From the NCBI GenBank assembly GCA_045593555.1, contig JAZNWU010000022.1:1-64000 (forward strand): a DNA stretch of 64,000 nt. The letters are read 5' to 3'. The DNA is from Fimenecus sp045593555. GTDB taxonomy: Bacteria; Bacillota; Clostridia; Oscillospirales; Acutalibacteraceae. Positions 16,622 through 25,287 of the stretch are shown here, one piece after another. The stretch's first letter is position 1. Every line of letters begins with the position of its first letter. Position numbers and translations under genes: made by a program. The notes beneath the pieces were generated by a model. It was not told the origin of the DNA and searched no databases. It was given only the letters and a program-made list of their open reading frames with translations.

Positions 16622-18802
16622 TTATTTAATCTTAGTTCTGATTTCGTTTTTATTCTTTCTTACAAGCATATAGATCATAAATACAAGCACTGCACTTGCC
16701 GCAACAGTACCGATAATGTTACCGCCGCCGACAAACCATGAACCGAGCTGGAACACGATGAGTGAAATTGCATAAGCAAAGACACACATATATGTGATTG
16801 CACCGATTGTCCATTTTGCATTGTTCATTTCACGTCTTATTGCACCCATAGCCGCAAAGCACGGAGCACAGAGAAGATTGAATATCATAAATGAGAAGCC
16901 TGCAAGCTTGCTTCCGCCGAAAATCTCCTGGCCGATAATAGCAAGACGTGTTGCTTCTGAGCCGCCACCTTCAACAAGCTCGAAAGCAAGGTTAGCGTCA
17001 GCCATTGATGAAAGTGAGCCGAATACACCGACAACCTCTTCTTTAGCAACAAGGCCGAGGATTGTAGCAACGGCTGCCTGCCATGTACCGAAGCCGAGGG
17101 GAGCAAAGATAACCGCAACCGCACCGCCTAAAACCTCAAGGATTGACTTGCCTGCATTCTCTTCTGTGATGTAATGGAAGCCGCCCTCAAATGAAAGTGA
17201 GTTAAGCACCCAGATTACAATACTTGCGGCAAGGATAACCGTACCTGCACGTTTGATGAATGACCAGCCACGCTCCCATGTTGTACGCAGGATATTTGAT
17301 GCGAGAGGTACATGATAAGCAGGAAGCTCCATAACAAACGGTGATGCATCACCGGCAAAAGCCTTTGTTTTCTTCAGGATTATGCCTGATACTACAACCG
17401 CTGCAACACCGATGAAATATGCCGCTGTTGCGATAAGCGGACTGTTACCGAAAAGAGCCGAAGCGATAAGACCGACAATAGGCATCTTAGCACCGCAAGG
17501 GATAAAGCAAGTGGTCATAATTGTCATTTTACGGTCACGGTCCTGATCGATTGTACGGCTTGCCATAACTCCCGGAACACCGCATCCCGAGGCGACGAGC
17601 ATGGGTATGAAGCTCTTACCTGAAAGACCGAACTTTCTGAAAAGGCGGTCCATAATAAAGGCAACTCGGGACATATATCCACAGTCTTCAAGTAAAGAGA
17701 GGAGGAGGAACAAGATGACCATCTGCGGAACAAATCCGAGAACTGCACCTACGCCGCCGACAATACCGTCTGCAACAAGGCTTACAAGCCAGGCCGCACA
17801 ACCGATAGACTCGAGTCCTGTTGTAACAGCAGGAACGATTGTTTCGCCGAAAAGAGTGTCGTTCATAAAGCCGACAGTCCAGTCGCCGATTGTACCGATT
17901 GAAATTGTGTACACAAGCCACATAATTACAACAAAAATCGGCAGAGCCAGAATTCTGTTTGTAACAATCTTATCAATCTTATCAGATACCGTAAGTCTGC
18001 CTGCGTGCTTTTTCTTACAGCATCCCTGCAGGATTTTTTCGATATACACATATCTGTCATTGGTGATAATGCTTTCTGCATCGTCATCCATTTCCATTTC
18101 GACATCCCTGATGTCAAACTCAATGTGTTCAAGAGTTGTTTTATCAATATTGAGCTGTTCGAGCACTTTTTCATCACGCTCAAAGATTTTTACAGCATAC
18201 CATCTCTGCTGTTCTTCGGGCATATTATGTACAGCCGCCTCTTCGATATGTGCAATCGCGTGTTCAACCGCACCTGAGAAGATGTGAGCTATATGTGCCT
18301 TACCTTTTCTGCCCTGCTTTGCAGCTTCAATCGCGGCATCTGCGGCTTCCTGAATGCCCTCACCCTTGAGTGCTGAAATCTCAATAACGGGACAGTGAAG
18401 CTTCTGCGAAAGAATATCGATATTGATCTTGTCACCGTTTTTGCGGACAAGGTCCATCATATTGATTGCGATAACAACGGGAATACCAAGCTCAATCATC
18501 TGAGTTGTAAGATAAAGGTTACGCTCAATGTTTGTTCCGTCAACGATGTTGAGAATAGCATCGGGACGCTCACCTACGAGATAGTTTCTGGCAACAACCT
18601 CTTCAAGAGTGTACGGTGAAAGTGAATAGATACCCGGAAGGTCAGTGATAACAATATCCTTATCCTTTCTGTAGGCACCTTCCTTTTTCTCAACCGTAAC
18701 GCCCGGCCAGTTGCCGACATACTGGTTTGAGCCTGTCAGAGCATTGAATAATGTTGTCTTACCGGAGTTAGGGTTACCGGCAAGAGCGATTTTAATAGCC
18801 AT
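16622..18802 (-). CDS. feoB: Ferrous iron transporter FeoB
   Basis: A 726-residue polytopic Fe(II) transporter. The N-terminal G domain shows G1 GNPNSGKTT (residues 8-16), G3 DLPGIYSL, G4 NMMD and G5 SALKGEG. A helical GDI-like region follows, then the membrane domain with two gate-like repeats, including the Cys-containing GVPGVMASRTID and CGAKMPIVG segments characteristic of the family. AGAGG precedes the ATG. It lies between feoA and the Cys-rich peptide gene, with a GTTAGC palindrome in the feoA-feoB gap, so iron-dependent control is likely. Confidence 0.96.
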   Translation of the reverse strand: MAIKIALAGNPNSGKTTLFNALTGSNQYVGNWPGVTVEKKEGAYRKDKDIVITDLPGIYSLSPYTLEEVVARNYLVGERPDAILNIVDGTNIERNLYLTTQMIELGIPVVIAINMMDLVRKNGDKINIDILSQKLHCPVIEISALKGEGIQEAADAAIEAAKQGRKGKAHIAHIFSGAVEHAIAHIEEAAVHNMPEEQQRWYAVKIFERDEKVLEQLNIDKTTLEHIEFDIRDVEMEMDDDAESIITNDRYVYIEKILQGCCKKKHAGRLTVSDKIDKIVTNRILALPIFVVIMWLVYTISIGTIGDWTVGFMNDTLFGETIVPAVTTGLESIGCAAWLVSLVADGIVGGVGAVLGFVPQMVILFLLLSLLEDCGYMSRVAFIMDRLFRKFGLSGKSFIPMLVASGCGVPGVMASRTIDQDRDRKMTIMTTCFIPCGAKMPIVGLIASALFGNSPLIATAAYFIGVAAVVVSGIILKKTKAFAGDASPFVMELPAYHVPLASNILRTTWERGWSFIKRAGTVILAASIVIWVLNSLSFEGGFHYITEENAGKSILEVLGGAVAVIFAPLGFGTWQAAVATILGLVAKEEVVGVFGSLSSMADANLAFELVEGGGSEATRLAIIGQEIFGGSKLAGFSFMIFNLLCAPCFAAMGAIRREMNNAKWTIGAITYMCVFAYAISLIVFQLGSWFVGGGNIIGTVAASAVLVFMIYMLVRKNKNEIRTKIK

Positions 18803-18823
18803 ATAATTGCCTCTCTTTCATTG

Positions 18824-18839
18824 GTTAGCCTCAGCTAAC
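18824..18839. promoter_or_regulatory. GTTAGC-N4-GCTAAC palindrome in the feoA-feoB gap
   Basis: Perfect inverted repeat GTTAGC/GCTAAC with a CTCA centre. It is one of three copies in the feo locus. The half-site resembles the TTAGGTTAGG-type boxes of DtxR/IdeR-family metal repressors, so I infer a metal-responsive operator. Confidence 0.65.
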
Positions 18840-18879
18840 TTTAAAACCGAAAAAATTTTGGGAGATTCCTCTCCCCTTT

Positions 18880-19101
18880 TTATTCTACCTCTACCATTTC
18901 GGCATCAGCTTTTCTTAAAGAAAGCTCGTAGCCGCGCAGATTAATCTCAATCGGGTCGCCGAGAGGAGCTACCTTGCGGATATAAATTTCAACTCCCTTA
19001 GTGATTCCCATATCCATAATTCTGCGTTTGAGGGCTCCTACACCGTGAAGCTTTACGACCTTGACGGTCTGACCGATTTTTGCATCCTTGAGTGTTTTCA
19101 C
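18880..19101 (-). CDS. feoA: FeoA, SH3-like partner of FeoB
   Basis: A 73-residue cytosolic SH3-like protein that supports FeoB. The typical pattern is visible: opening LKDAKIGQTVKVVKL, the RRIMDMGITKGVEI turn and the closing LRGYELSLRKADAEMVEVE. GGAGGG lies shortly before the ATG. It is the first gene of the feo operon and is driven by the promoter at 19191-19219, with two operator-like palindromes in its leader. Confidence 0.93.
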   Translation of the reverse strand: MKTLKDAKIGQTVKVVKLHGVGALKRRIMDMGITKGVEIYIRKVAPLGDPIEINLRGYELSLRKADAEMVEVE

Positions 19102-19133
19102 TGTTTTTCCCTCCTGAAAACGGATTTATGTAA

Positions 19134-19149
19134 GTTAGCCACCGCTAAC
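19134..19149. promoter_or_regulatory. feo operator copy 2
   Basis: GTTAGC-CACC-GCTAAC in the leader between the feoA promoter and the gene. Its centre lies 34 bases from copy 3, about three helical turns, so two repressor dimers could bind on one face of the DNA. Confidence 0.7.
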
Positions 19150-19167
19150 TGCAAGTTATAAAAGACA

Positions 19168-19183
19168 GTTAGCATCTGCTAAC
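19168..19183. promoter_or_regulatory. feo operator copy 3, at the transcription start
   Basis: GTTAGC-ATCT-GCTAAC lying just after the -10 box of the feoA promoter, where a bound repressor would block initiation. Confidence 0.7.
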
Positions 19184-19190
19184 CACAAGT

Positions 19191-19219
19191 ATAATAACGT
19201 ATTATACAATATTTGTCAA
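19191..19219 (-). promoter_or_regulatory. feoA promoter
   Basis: Minus-strand consensus TTGACA (19214-19219) and TATTAT (19191-19196) with a 17-base spacer. A perfect -35 box implies strong activity when derepressed. Confidence 0.8.
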
Positions 19220-19249
19220 GAGTTTTTTGAAAATTTTTAGAGTTTAAAA

Positions 19250-19289
19250 TGTTTTTATAAAGAAAGACGGCCAGCTTCCTGACCGTCTT
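19250..19289 (-). terminator. Terminator of the lipase-like gene
   Basis: AAGACGG/CCGTCTT outer stem with an inner CAG/CTG pair. On the minus strand it is followed by TTCTTTATAAAA. It separates the lipase-like gene from the feo promoter. Confidence 0.7.
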
Positions 19290-19331
19290 AGTACATTTAT
19301 TCTTAAATTCCGTTGGTTTTAGCCGTAACTG

Positions 19332-21155
19332 TTATGGTAAATCAAACCATCCGCGTGGACCGAAGAACTTGTATGTAGCATCACTTGCGAACTTGAATAC
19401 CTTTGTGAGAATATCGTCTGTCTTGTCCTCTTCCTCTGCCGGGTAAACCTCACCGCGTGACTTTGCTCTTGCTGCATAGAATTCTTCCTGTGCCTCTTCG
19501 AGAGCCTCGGTATCAACAACTGTGTTTTCAATCACAGCCTCAACCTTTGCAATTGCAGCCTGAAGCTCTGCTGCTACAACAGGATCAAGAGAAGCGAAAT
19601 CAGTGTTATTCTTTGCATAATTCACATCGTTGATGATTCCCTTTGTGTTTCTCGCTGTGTTGAACTGCGGGAAACGGTCAGGATATGAGTATACGTCTGT
19701 AAAATTCTCATTAGTAAGAAGCTCAACAGCAAGTCTCATAACAACGTCGTTGCTACCTGTTCTCTCGTGGTTCTGGTTGTAGAAATAGAATGTATGGTCA
19801 GGGAGAAGACCTGCACGTGCATCGACGATGTTATGGGGGTCGATGTGGTTATGATTCATATTTGTACAATGCGGATTTTCTGTTACATAGCCTTCGGGAA
19901 GCTCAACGTCAACACCGTAGCTTACAGCACCCATTGATGTTGATTCAAGCTGGATAATACCATCTGCATTCACGTCGTCCCAGCTGTCAACAATCGCATA
20001 AAGAGAATAGTTGTATCCGCAGATGTCGAACACCTTAACACCTGAATCGATTGCATCAAGGATGTTCCGGTCAGCATTACACTGAGCCTCATAGAAGATA
20101 TCTGTCTGACGTCTGATTTCCTTTGTGCTTTCATCTGAAAGATAAATCTCAGCACCTGCAGGATAATTCTCCTTCGGGCAAAGACCCCAGATGAGTGTGC
20201 TGTATCTCAGACCGCCGATAAGACCTTCAACCGCACTGTCAAGAATGTTGTTGAGAACCTCTTTCGGGAAGAGACGGATAGCAAGGTTAATAAGGTAACC
20301 TGACCATTCTCCGTCGAGAAGACGCGGTAACATATAGTTGTAAAGAGCCTCGTCATCGTCAAGAAGACCGTATTCGATGATTTCGCCTACAAGGCTTGAG
20401 CCGTTCTTTGCCGGAACAACGTAAACAATACGGTTGATATCCTCAGAGATGTCTCTGCCCTTGTCCTTGTACATCTGAAGAAGAAGGTTAGCGAGTGAAC
20501 CGCCCTGGCTGATAGGAACGATATTTACCTTATCGTGACCTGTCTGCTCCTTGATCATCTGAATATAGTTATAAAGCTCCTCAACAGTGTCGATCATATT
20601 GCCGAGTGAGAAGTATGAGAAGAAATAGAGATGATCTGCACCTGCAATATCAATGTAACTCTGAAGCGGAACATTATCAAGGATGTGCTCACGGTCATGA
20701 GCTGAAAGCTCCGCAACGCTTGCATTGTACTTTGTTGCCTTGATGTTCTTTATAACCTTACCGTTTTCGTCGCACTTGATGTTCTTCATAAGAATCTCAC
20801 CGATAGCTTCACCGAAAGCATCTGCAAGATTATTATTGATATCACGCTGGAAAACAAGAGTCATAAGAAGAGGAATAAGTGCCTTGCTAAGAGCAACAGC
20901 AACAATCTCGTCCGTTGTTTCAAGATAAAACGGACCTTCATACTGTTCGCCGTCTGCATTTAAAGCGATTTCTCCGTTTTCATCATAGAGGAAAACCTCT
21001 GACTGGAAAATACCCGGAATAACAAGTGACGGACACTGGCCGCAGTCACCGTCACACTTGCCGCCATTCTGTGCGAATGCAGGAACGGCAACACCCATTA
21101 CGAGTGCGAGTGCAACTACTGTTGCAACAATTTTTGTCCACAAACTCTTTTTCAT
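19332..21155 (-). CDS. Secreted alpha/beta-hydrolase (lipase-like)
   Basis: A 607-residue exported protein with a classical signal peptide (residues 1-28, ending AFA) and a short Cys-rich start of the mature protein (CDGDCGQCP). The nucleophile-elbow-like motif VPISQGGSLANLL sits near residue 225 after a strand (KVNIVPIS), as in lipases and acyltransferases. HNHIDPHNIVDARAGLLPDH near residue 450 could hold the catalytic His. The last 90 residues include a helical segment, possibly for cell-surface binding. The substrate is unknown. It has its own promoter and terminator. The hydrolase fold is inferred from the elbow motif; without a structure comparison the family stays open. Confidence 0.55.
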   Translation of the reverse strand: MKKSLWTKIVATVVALALVMGVAVPAFAQNGGKCDGDCGQCPSLVIPGIFQSEVFLYDENGEIALNADGEQYEGPFYLETTDEIVAVALSKALIPLLMTLVFQRDINNNLADAFGEAIGEILMKNIKCDENGKVIKNIKATKYNASVAELSAHDREHILDNVPLQSYIDIAGADHLYFFSYFSLGNMIDTVEELYNYIQMIKEQTGHDKVNIVPISQGGSLANLLLQMYKDKGRDISEDINRIVYVVPAKNGSSLVGEIIEYGLLDDDEALYNYMLPRLLDGEWSGYLINLAIRLFPKEVLNNILDSAVEGLIGGLRYSTLIWGLCPKENYPAGAEIYLSDESTKEIRRQTDIFYEAQCNADRNILDAIDSGVKVFDICGYNYSLYAIVDSWDDVNADGIIQLESTSMGAVSYGVDVELPEGYVTENPHCTNMNHNHIDPHNIVDARAGLLPDHTFYFYNQNHERTGSNDVVMRLAVELLTNENFTDVYSYPDRFPQFNTARNTKGIINDVNYAKNNTDFASLDPVVAAELQAAIAKVEAVIENTVVDTEALEEAQEEFYAARAKSRGEVYPAEEEDKTDDILTKVFKFASDATYKFFGPRGWFDLP

Positions 21156-21189
21156 AACATTACCTCACTTAATGTCTACTGTGTCTTTA

Positions 21190-21218
21190 ATAATATAATA
21201 AATTGCTGAAAAAGACAA
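21190..21218 (-). promoter_or_regulatory. Promoter of the lipase-like gene
   Basis: Minus-strand TTGTCT (21213-21218) and TATTAT (21190-21195) with a 17-base spacer, about 35 bases before the ATG. Confidence 0.6.
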
Positions 21219-21333
21219 TAGAATTGTTAAAAAATATATGCTAATGTTATTATTTTTGTTTTATTGCTAAAACACAGATTCTGCAAAAAGCTACAATAAA
21301 TTCGGGGTTATTGAGCAAAGGTTACACCTTTGC

Positions 21334-21363
21334 AGATAATAGATAATAGATAATAGATAATAG
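21334..21363. repeat. Short tandem repeat, AGATAAT x4
   Basis: Four uninterrupted copies of the heptamer AGATAAT followed by AG, in the otherwise gene-free interval 21156-21736. A repeat of this kind is prone to slippage. Confidence 0.9.
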
Positions 21364-21398
21364 TGAAGGGACTGCGTCGCCGGATTTATAATTCCTGT

Positions 21399-21612
21399 TT
21401 TTGGTAAAGTATGTAAGGTGTGGCACTCGTCGACACGCCGTTGATTTGCGCAGAATTACGGCACGTTGCAAGCACCGTGCCCTACTCTCTCAAATTCAAT
21501 CAATATCGCAGGGGCAGATATCATCTGCCCGCGGATTTTGTGTACAATATCCCTCCGTCTTTTGCTTCGCAAAATCCACCTCCCTTTAGTCAAGGGAGGC
21601 AACGCATTATTT
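21399..21612. repeat. Composite intergenic repeat with three hairpins
   Basis: A gene-free stretch containing hairpins GGCACG...CGTGCC (about 21460-21481), GGGCAGAT-ATC-ATCTGCCC (about 21512-21530), TTTTGC-TTC-GCAAAA (about 21560-21574) and CCTCCCTT...AAGGGAGG (about 21579-21599). I recall blocks of this kind scattered between genes in Oscillospiraceae genomes, like REP/MITE elements. The short frames that cross it are not convincing genes. Confidence 0.55.
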
Positions 21613-21687
21613 CAAATCGAGCAAAACATCTCTGCAAATCCGGATTCGTTGGAATTTTAGCCTTATCAACTGAAGCAGATAAAAATT

Positions 21688-21727
21688 AAAAGAACAGGAA
21701 GCAGGAAAGCTGTTTCTTGTTCTTTTT
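21688..21727 (-). terminator. Terminator of the sialic acid operon
   Basis: AAAAGAACAGGAA pairs with TTTCTTGTTCTTTT, allowing one bulge. On the minus strand it is followed by AATTTTTATC. It lies ten bases after the epimerase stop. Confidence 0.7.
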
Positions 21728-21736
21728 GATTATAAA

Positions 21737-22939
21737 TTATTCTGCAAGAATATCGTTGATTGTTGTATCAATCATAATAAGCATTCTCGGAAGGTGGAAC
21801 GGACCCTTGAAGGTACTTCCCTTACAAGCAGGCTCTGTCGGCTTTCCGTCACGGCGGAGATAGCCGTACCACTCGCCGAATTCGGGATCAGAGAAAACCT
21901 CCTGACAGTAAGCAAGTGTCTTCTTGAACCAATCCATATAATACTCATCCTTTGTATCACGGTATGCCATGATTGAAGCAATGAGAATTTCGTTATGCGG
22001 CCACCAGAGCTTCATATCGTGCTCATAAGCTTCGGGAGGATTACCGAGACAGTCACGGAAATAGAGAAGTCCGCCGTACTCGTGATCCCATCCGCCCTCG
22101 ATTGCAAAGCGGTAGATTTCCTCAGCCTTTTTATAAAGCTCCTTGTCACCGATACGGTTTGCTTCTTCCATAATGAACCAGCTGCACTCAATATCGTGAC
22201 CGGGATTAACAACTCTGCCTGCAGTATAGTCTGAGCAGAATTCACCGTTTACTCCGACACTTTCAAGTGTGCACTTAAGCTCGGGCTTGTGGTGGTAAGC
22301 AAAAATATCGTGGATGCATTCTGCACTGTACTTGTCGTACTTTGCAGTATTTTCGGGGTCAACACGGCGCATAATTGCTGTGATGTTAAGGAAAATCATC
22401 GGATCTGCCAAGGCTCTGCCCGATCTTGTTTCGGGAACTGTTTTCGGTCCCATACCTGTCGGATCCTCACCGCCGTGGTTGAGTGACCAGATAAGGTCAT
22501 AAGCAAGTCTTGCTCTTTCAAGATGCTCCTTATCACCTGTTACACCGTAGTATTCAGCATTAGCGATACAGTAAAAGCCCTCGGAGAAGCAATATCTTCT
22601 CTGACGAAGAGGCTTACCGTCAGCTGTAACGGTGAAATACATTCTTCTGCCTGCATCCTTGTTGATACAGTAATTTTCCATAAAATCAAGGCAGGACTTT
22701 GAAGCCTTGAGCCACTCGTCCTTTACACCGTATACCTTGCAGAGATATGCAAAAATCCAACCGCATCTGCCCTGCATCCATACGCTCTTATCTGTTGAAT
22801 AAATCTTACCTGTACGGTCAAGGCAGGTGTAAACGCCGCCATTAACCTCGTCCATACCGTTTTCAAGCCAGAAGCTGACGCAACGGTCAAGCTCTTCCTT
22901 TACCCATTTCTGAGTTTCAATCAAATATTCTCTGTTCAT
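21737..22939 (-). CDS. N-acylglucosamine 2-epimerase family protein
   Basis: A 400-residue (alpha/alpha)6-barrel protein of the AGE family, which interconverts N-acetylmannosamine and N-acetylglucosamine without a phosphate group. Family blocks are seen as NPGHDIECSWFIMEEA near residue 242 (the conserved His), KLWWPHNE near residue 315 and KGPFHLPRML near residue 383. It is the last gene of the sialic acid operon, eight bases after the lyase stop, with GAGGTGG overlapping that gene's end. Using an epimerase for the free sugar rather than a ManNAc kinase plus NanE is a recognised variant; the neighbouring lyase makes this substrate the best guess. Confidence 0.85.
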   Translation of the reverse strand: MNREYLIETQKWVKEELDRCVSFWLENGMDEVNGGVYTCLDRTGKIYSTDKSVWMQGRCGWIFAYLCKVYGVKDEWLKASKSCLDFMENYCINKDAGRRMYFTVTADGKPLRQRRYCFSEGFYCIANAEYYGVTGDKEHLERARLAYDLIWSLNHGGEDPTGMGPKTVPETRSGRALADPMIFLNITAIMRRVDPENTAKYDKYSAECIHDIFAYHHKPELKCTLESVGVNGEFCSDYTAGRVVNPGHDIECSWFIMEEANRIGDKELYKKAEEIYRFAIEGGWDHEYGGLLYFRDCLGNPPEAYEHDMKLWWPHNEILIASIMAYRDTKDEYYMDWFKKTLAYCQEVFSDPEFGEWYGYLRRDGKPTEPACKGSTFKGPFHLPRMLIMIDTTINDILAE

Positions 22940-22947
22940 AATCCACC

Positions 22948-23865
22948 TCAGCCGACAAACTTGGCAATTGCCTCGTCAATCATAATCTTGACGTTATGAG
23001 CGAGCCCGATACCTTCTTCTGTAATCTCAGCAAGAGGTGCACGTACTGAGCCGCACTCTACACCCTTTTCCTTGAGAATCTGCTTTGCCGCAGCATACAT
23101 ATTACACTTACAGGAACACATAGCGTAGATAATCTTATCGATTGCATGCTGAATTTCACAAGCTTCTGTGACTCTGCCTTCCTTGATAAGCTCATCAGCC
23201 TTGAGGAAGAGCTCAGGCATTACGGCATAAGTACCGCCGATTCCGCCGCCTGCACCGATGATTCTGCCCGAAATGAACTGCTCATCGGGACCGTTGAAGA
23301 TGATGCAATCGTCTCCGCCCTCCATCTTGAACATCTGGATGTCCTGAACAGGCATTGATGAATTCTTGACACCGATTACACGGGGATTTTCAAGCATTTT
23401 CTTGAAAAGAGGCATTGTAAGAGCAACACCTGCAAGCTGAGGAATGTTGTAAATAACAAAATCTGTATTCGGAGCTGCTGAGGAAATATCGTTCCAGTAC
23501 TTAGCAATTGAGTCTTCGGGAAGACGGAAGTAAATCGGAGGAATAGCCGCAATAGCATCAACACCGAGGCTCTCAGCGTGAGCTGCAAGCTCCATTGAAT
23601 CTCTTGTATTATTGCAAGCAACGTGAGCGATGATTGTCATCTTGCCGCCTACAGCTTCCATAACACTTTCGAGTGTGAGTTTTCTTTCTTCCTTGCTCTG
23701 GTAGATACATTCACCTGATGAGCCGCAGACATAAAGTCCCTTGACACCCTTTTCAAGAAGGTGCTTTGCAAAGTTGGCTGTACGCTCTGCACTTACATCG
23801 CCGTTGTCGTCATAACAAGCATAAAATGCAGGAATGACGCCCTGATACTTTGTTAAATCTCTCAT
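22948..23865 (-). CDS. nanA: N-acetylneuraminate lyase-like aldolase (DHDPS family)
   Basis: A 305-residue class I aldolase of the dihydrodipicolinate synthase/N-acetylneuraminate lyase family, which would cleave sialic acid to ManNAc and pyruvate. The carboxylate-binding motif GSSGE is at residues 48-52, the active-site Tyr is in YNIPQLAG, the Schiff-base Lys is in GVKNSS near residue 167, and GPDEQF follows as in lyases. The start is the ATG at 23865: AAGGAGT lies seven bases upstream, while the in-frame GTG at 23874 is inside that ribosome-binding site. The epimerase next door favours sialate over other family substrates. Confidence 0.8.
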   Translation of the reverse strand: MRDLTKYQGVIPAFYACYDDNGDVSAERTANFAKHLLEKGVKGLYVCGSSGECIYQSKEERKLTLESVMEAVGGKMTIIAHVACNNTRDSMELAAHAESLGVDAIAAIPPIYFRLPEDSIAKYWNDISSAAPNTDFVIYNIPQLAGVALTMPLFKKMLENPRVIGVKNSSMPVQDIQMFKMEGGDDCIIFNGPDEQFISGRIIGAGGGIGGTYAVMPELFLKADELIKEGRVTEACEIQHAIDKIIYAMCSCKCNMYAAAKQILKEKGVECGSVRAPLAEITEEGIGLAHNVKIMIDEAIAKFVG

Positions 23866-23877
23866 AATAAACACTCC

Positions 23878-25287
23878 TTAAATTTTCAAAAAGTTTCTGA
23901 ATGCTGTGATATATGATGTTGCTGTCTGCTTATCTGAGCTTTCCGCAAAGATACGAAGCAAGGGTTCTGTACCCGAGAAACGGCAGATAACAAAGCTGTC
24001 ATCCTCAAAGTAAACCTTACATCCGTCCTCATAATTGACACGGACTGCCTTCTTCTCAAATTCGGGAAGCTTTTTCTGTACCATAAGAATATCTTCAATT
24101 GTCGGTTTAAGCTCGGGTGCAAAAACAAGGTTGTCTTCCACCATAACAAACTTTCCGAACTGTTCGGCAAGCTCGTCAATCATATCCGACGGGGACTTGC
24201 CTACAACACTTATCATCTCTGCCATAAGTGATGCCGCATAAACTGAGTCCTTACCGTGGATGTGACCTCTTACCGTAAGACCGCCTGATGATTCACCGCC
24301 GAGAACTGCATCAACCTCGTCGATTTTTGAAGAAATGTACTTGAAGCCTACAGGCACCTCGTAGCATTTCTCTCCGAAGGACTCTGCAATTCTGTCAAGC
24401 ATATGTGTTGTTGCAAGGTTGCGGACAACAGGTCCTTTCCAGCCCTTGTACTTCACAAGATAGTAATAAAGAAGACAAAGAATTTCGTTTGCATTTATGT
24501 ATCTTCCGCTGTGGTCGATGATGCCGAGACGGTCACCGTCACCGTCCATAGCGATACCTAAATCATAGTTACCGCGGATAACTCCGTCACGGAGAAGACC
24601 GAGTGTATTCTCGCTCGGAGCAGGCATCATACCGCCGAACCACGCATCTTTGTTGAGGTTCATTGTGTCGATTGTACAACGTGCTGTATGGAAAATTACC
24701 TGCAACGGATAAGCACCTGAGCCGTGCATTGTATCAAAAAGAACTCGCAGACCGCGTTCACGTAAGGCTTCCATATCAAGAAGCTCAATAATATCGTCAA
24801 GGAACTTATTGAACGGATTGCGAAGATAAACGATGCTTCCGTTTTCAATGCCTTCATCCATATCAATCTCTTTAATTTCCTTAACCTCTGCGATAAGTCT
24901 CTCAAGCTCCTGTGTTGTTTCAAGAGGAGCGTCGCGTCCCTCCTCGACAATGAGCTTGATGCCGTTGTAGTTCGCAGGGTTATGGCTTGCAGTGATTTCT
25001 ATTCCGTAGTAAAGCTCACTGTCCTTTACAATATGCATAACCAACGGAGTAGGAGTTGAACGGGGCATAAACCATACGTCAATTCCGCCGCCTGCAATTA
25101 CCTGTGCTACCCACTTTGCCGCACCCTCAGAAAGGAAACGGCGGTCATAACCGATAACGATAGGCTTGTCTGTCTTGCCTTCCTTTTTTGCAAGTGCAAC
25201 AACACCTGCCGCCACACGTGCAATATTATCGTAAATAAAATCATTACCTATTACGGCTCTCCAGCCGCCTGTACCAAAATTAATCAT
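23878..25287 (-). CDS. Phosphohexomutase (phosphoglucomutase/phosphomannomutase family)
   Basis: A 469-residue alpha-D-phosphohexomutase with all four family loops: the phosphoserine loop TASHNP near residue 101, the metal loop DGDGDR near residue 248, the sugar-binding loop GGESSGG near residue 327, and the phosphate-binding loop RFSGTEP near residue 433. It converts hexose-1-phosphate to hexose-6-phosphate; whether glucose, mannose or glucosamine is used cannot be read from the loops. Its start overlaps the PIG-L gene by four bases (ATGA-type), so the two are translationally coupled. Confidence 0.9.
   Translation of the reverse strand: MINFGTGGWRAVIGNDFIYDNIARVAAGVVALAKKEGKTDKPIVIGYDRRFLSEGAAKWVAQVIAGGGIDVWFMPRSTPTPLVMHIVKDSELYYGIEITASHNPANYNGIKLIVEEGRDAPLETTQELERLIAEVKEIKEIDMDEGIENGSIVYLRNPFNKFLDDIIELLDMEALRERGLRVLFDTMHGSGAYPLQVIFHTARCTIDTMNLNKDAWFGGMMPAPSENTLGLLRDGVIRGNYDLGIAMDGDGDRLGIIDHSGRYINANEILCLLYYYLVKYKGWKGPVVRNLATTHMLDRIAESFGEKCYEVPVGFKYISSKIDEVDAVLGGESSGGLTVRGHIHGKDSVYAASLMAEMISVVGKSPSDMIDELAEQFGKFVMVEDNLVFAPELKPTIEDILMVQKKLPEFEKKAVRVNYEDGCKVYFEDDSFVICRFSGTEPLLRIFAESSDKQTATSYITAFRNFLKI

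Noticed and set aside
21300..21612. CRISPR array
   Set aside because: The AGATAAT repeats are uninterrupted heptamers without spacers, and the hairpins differ from each other; no CRISPR array exists in the window.
21399..21660. Overlapping short protein-coding frames
   Set aside because: Several frames of 60-90 codons overlap here, but the DNA is a chain of hairpins typical of intergenic repeats, with no ribosome-binding site or protein-like pattern.
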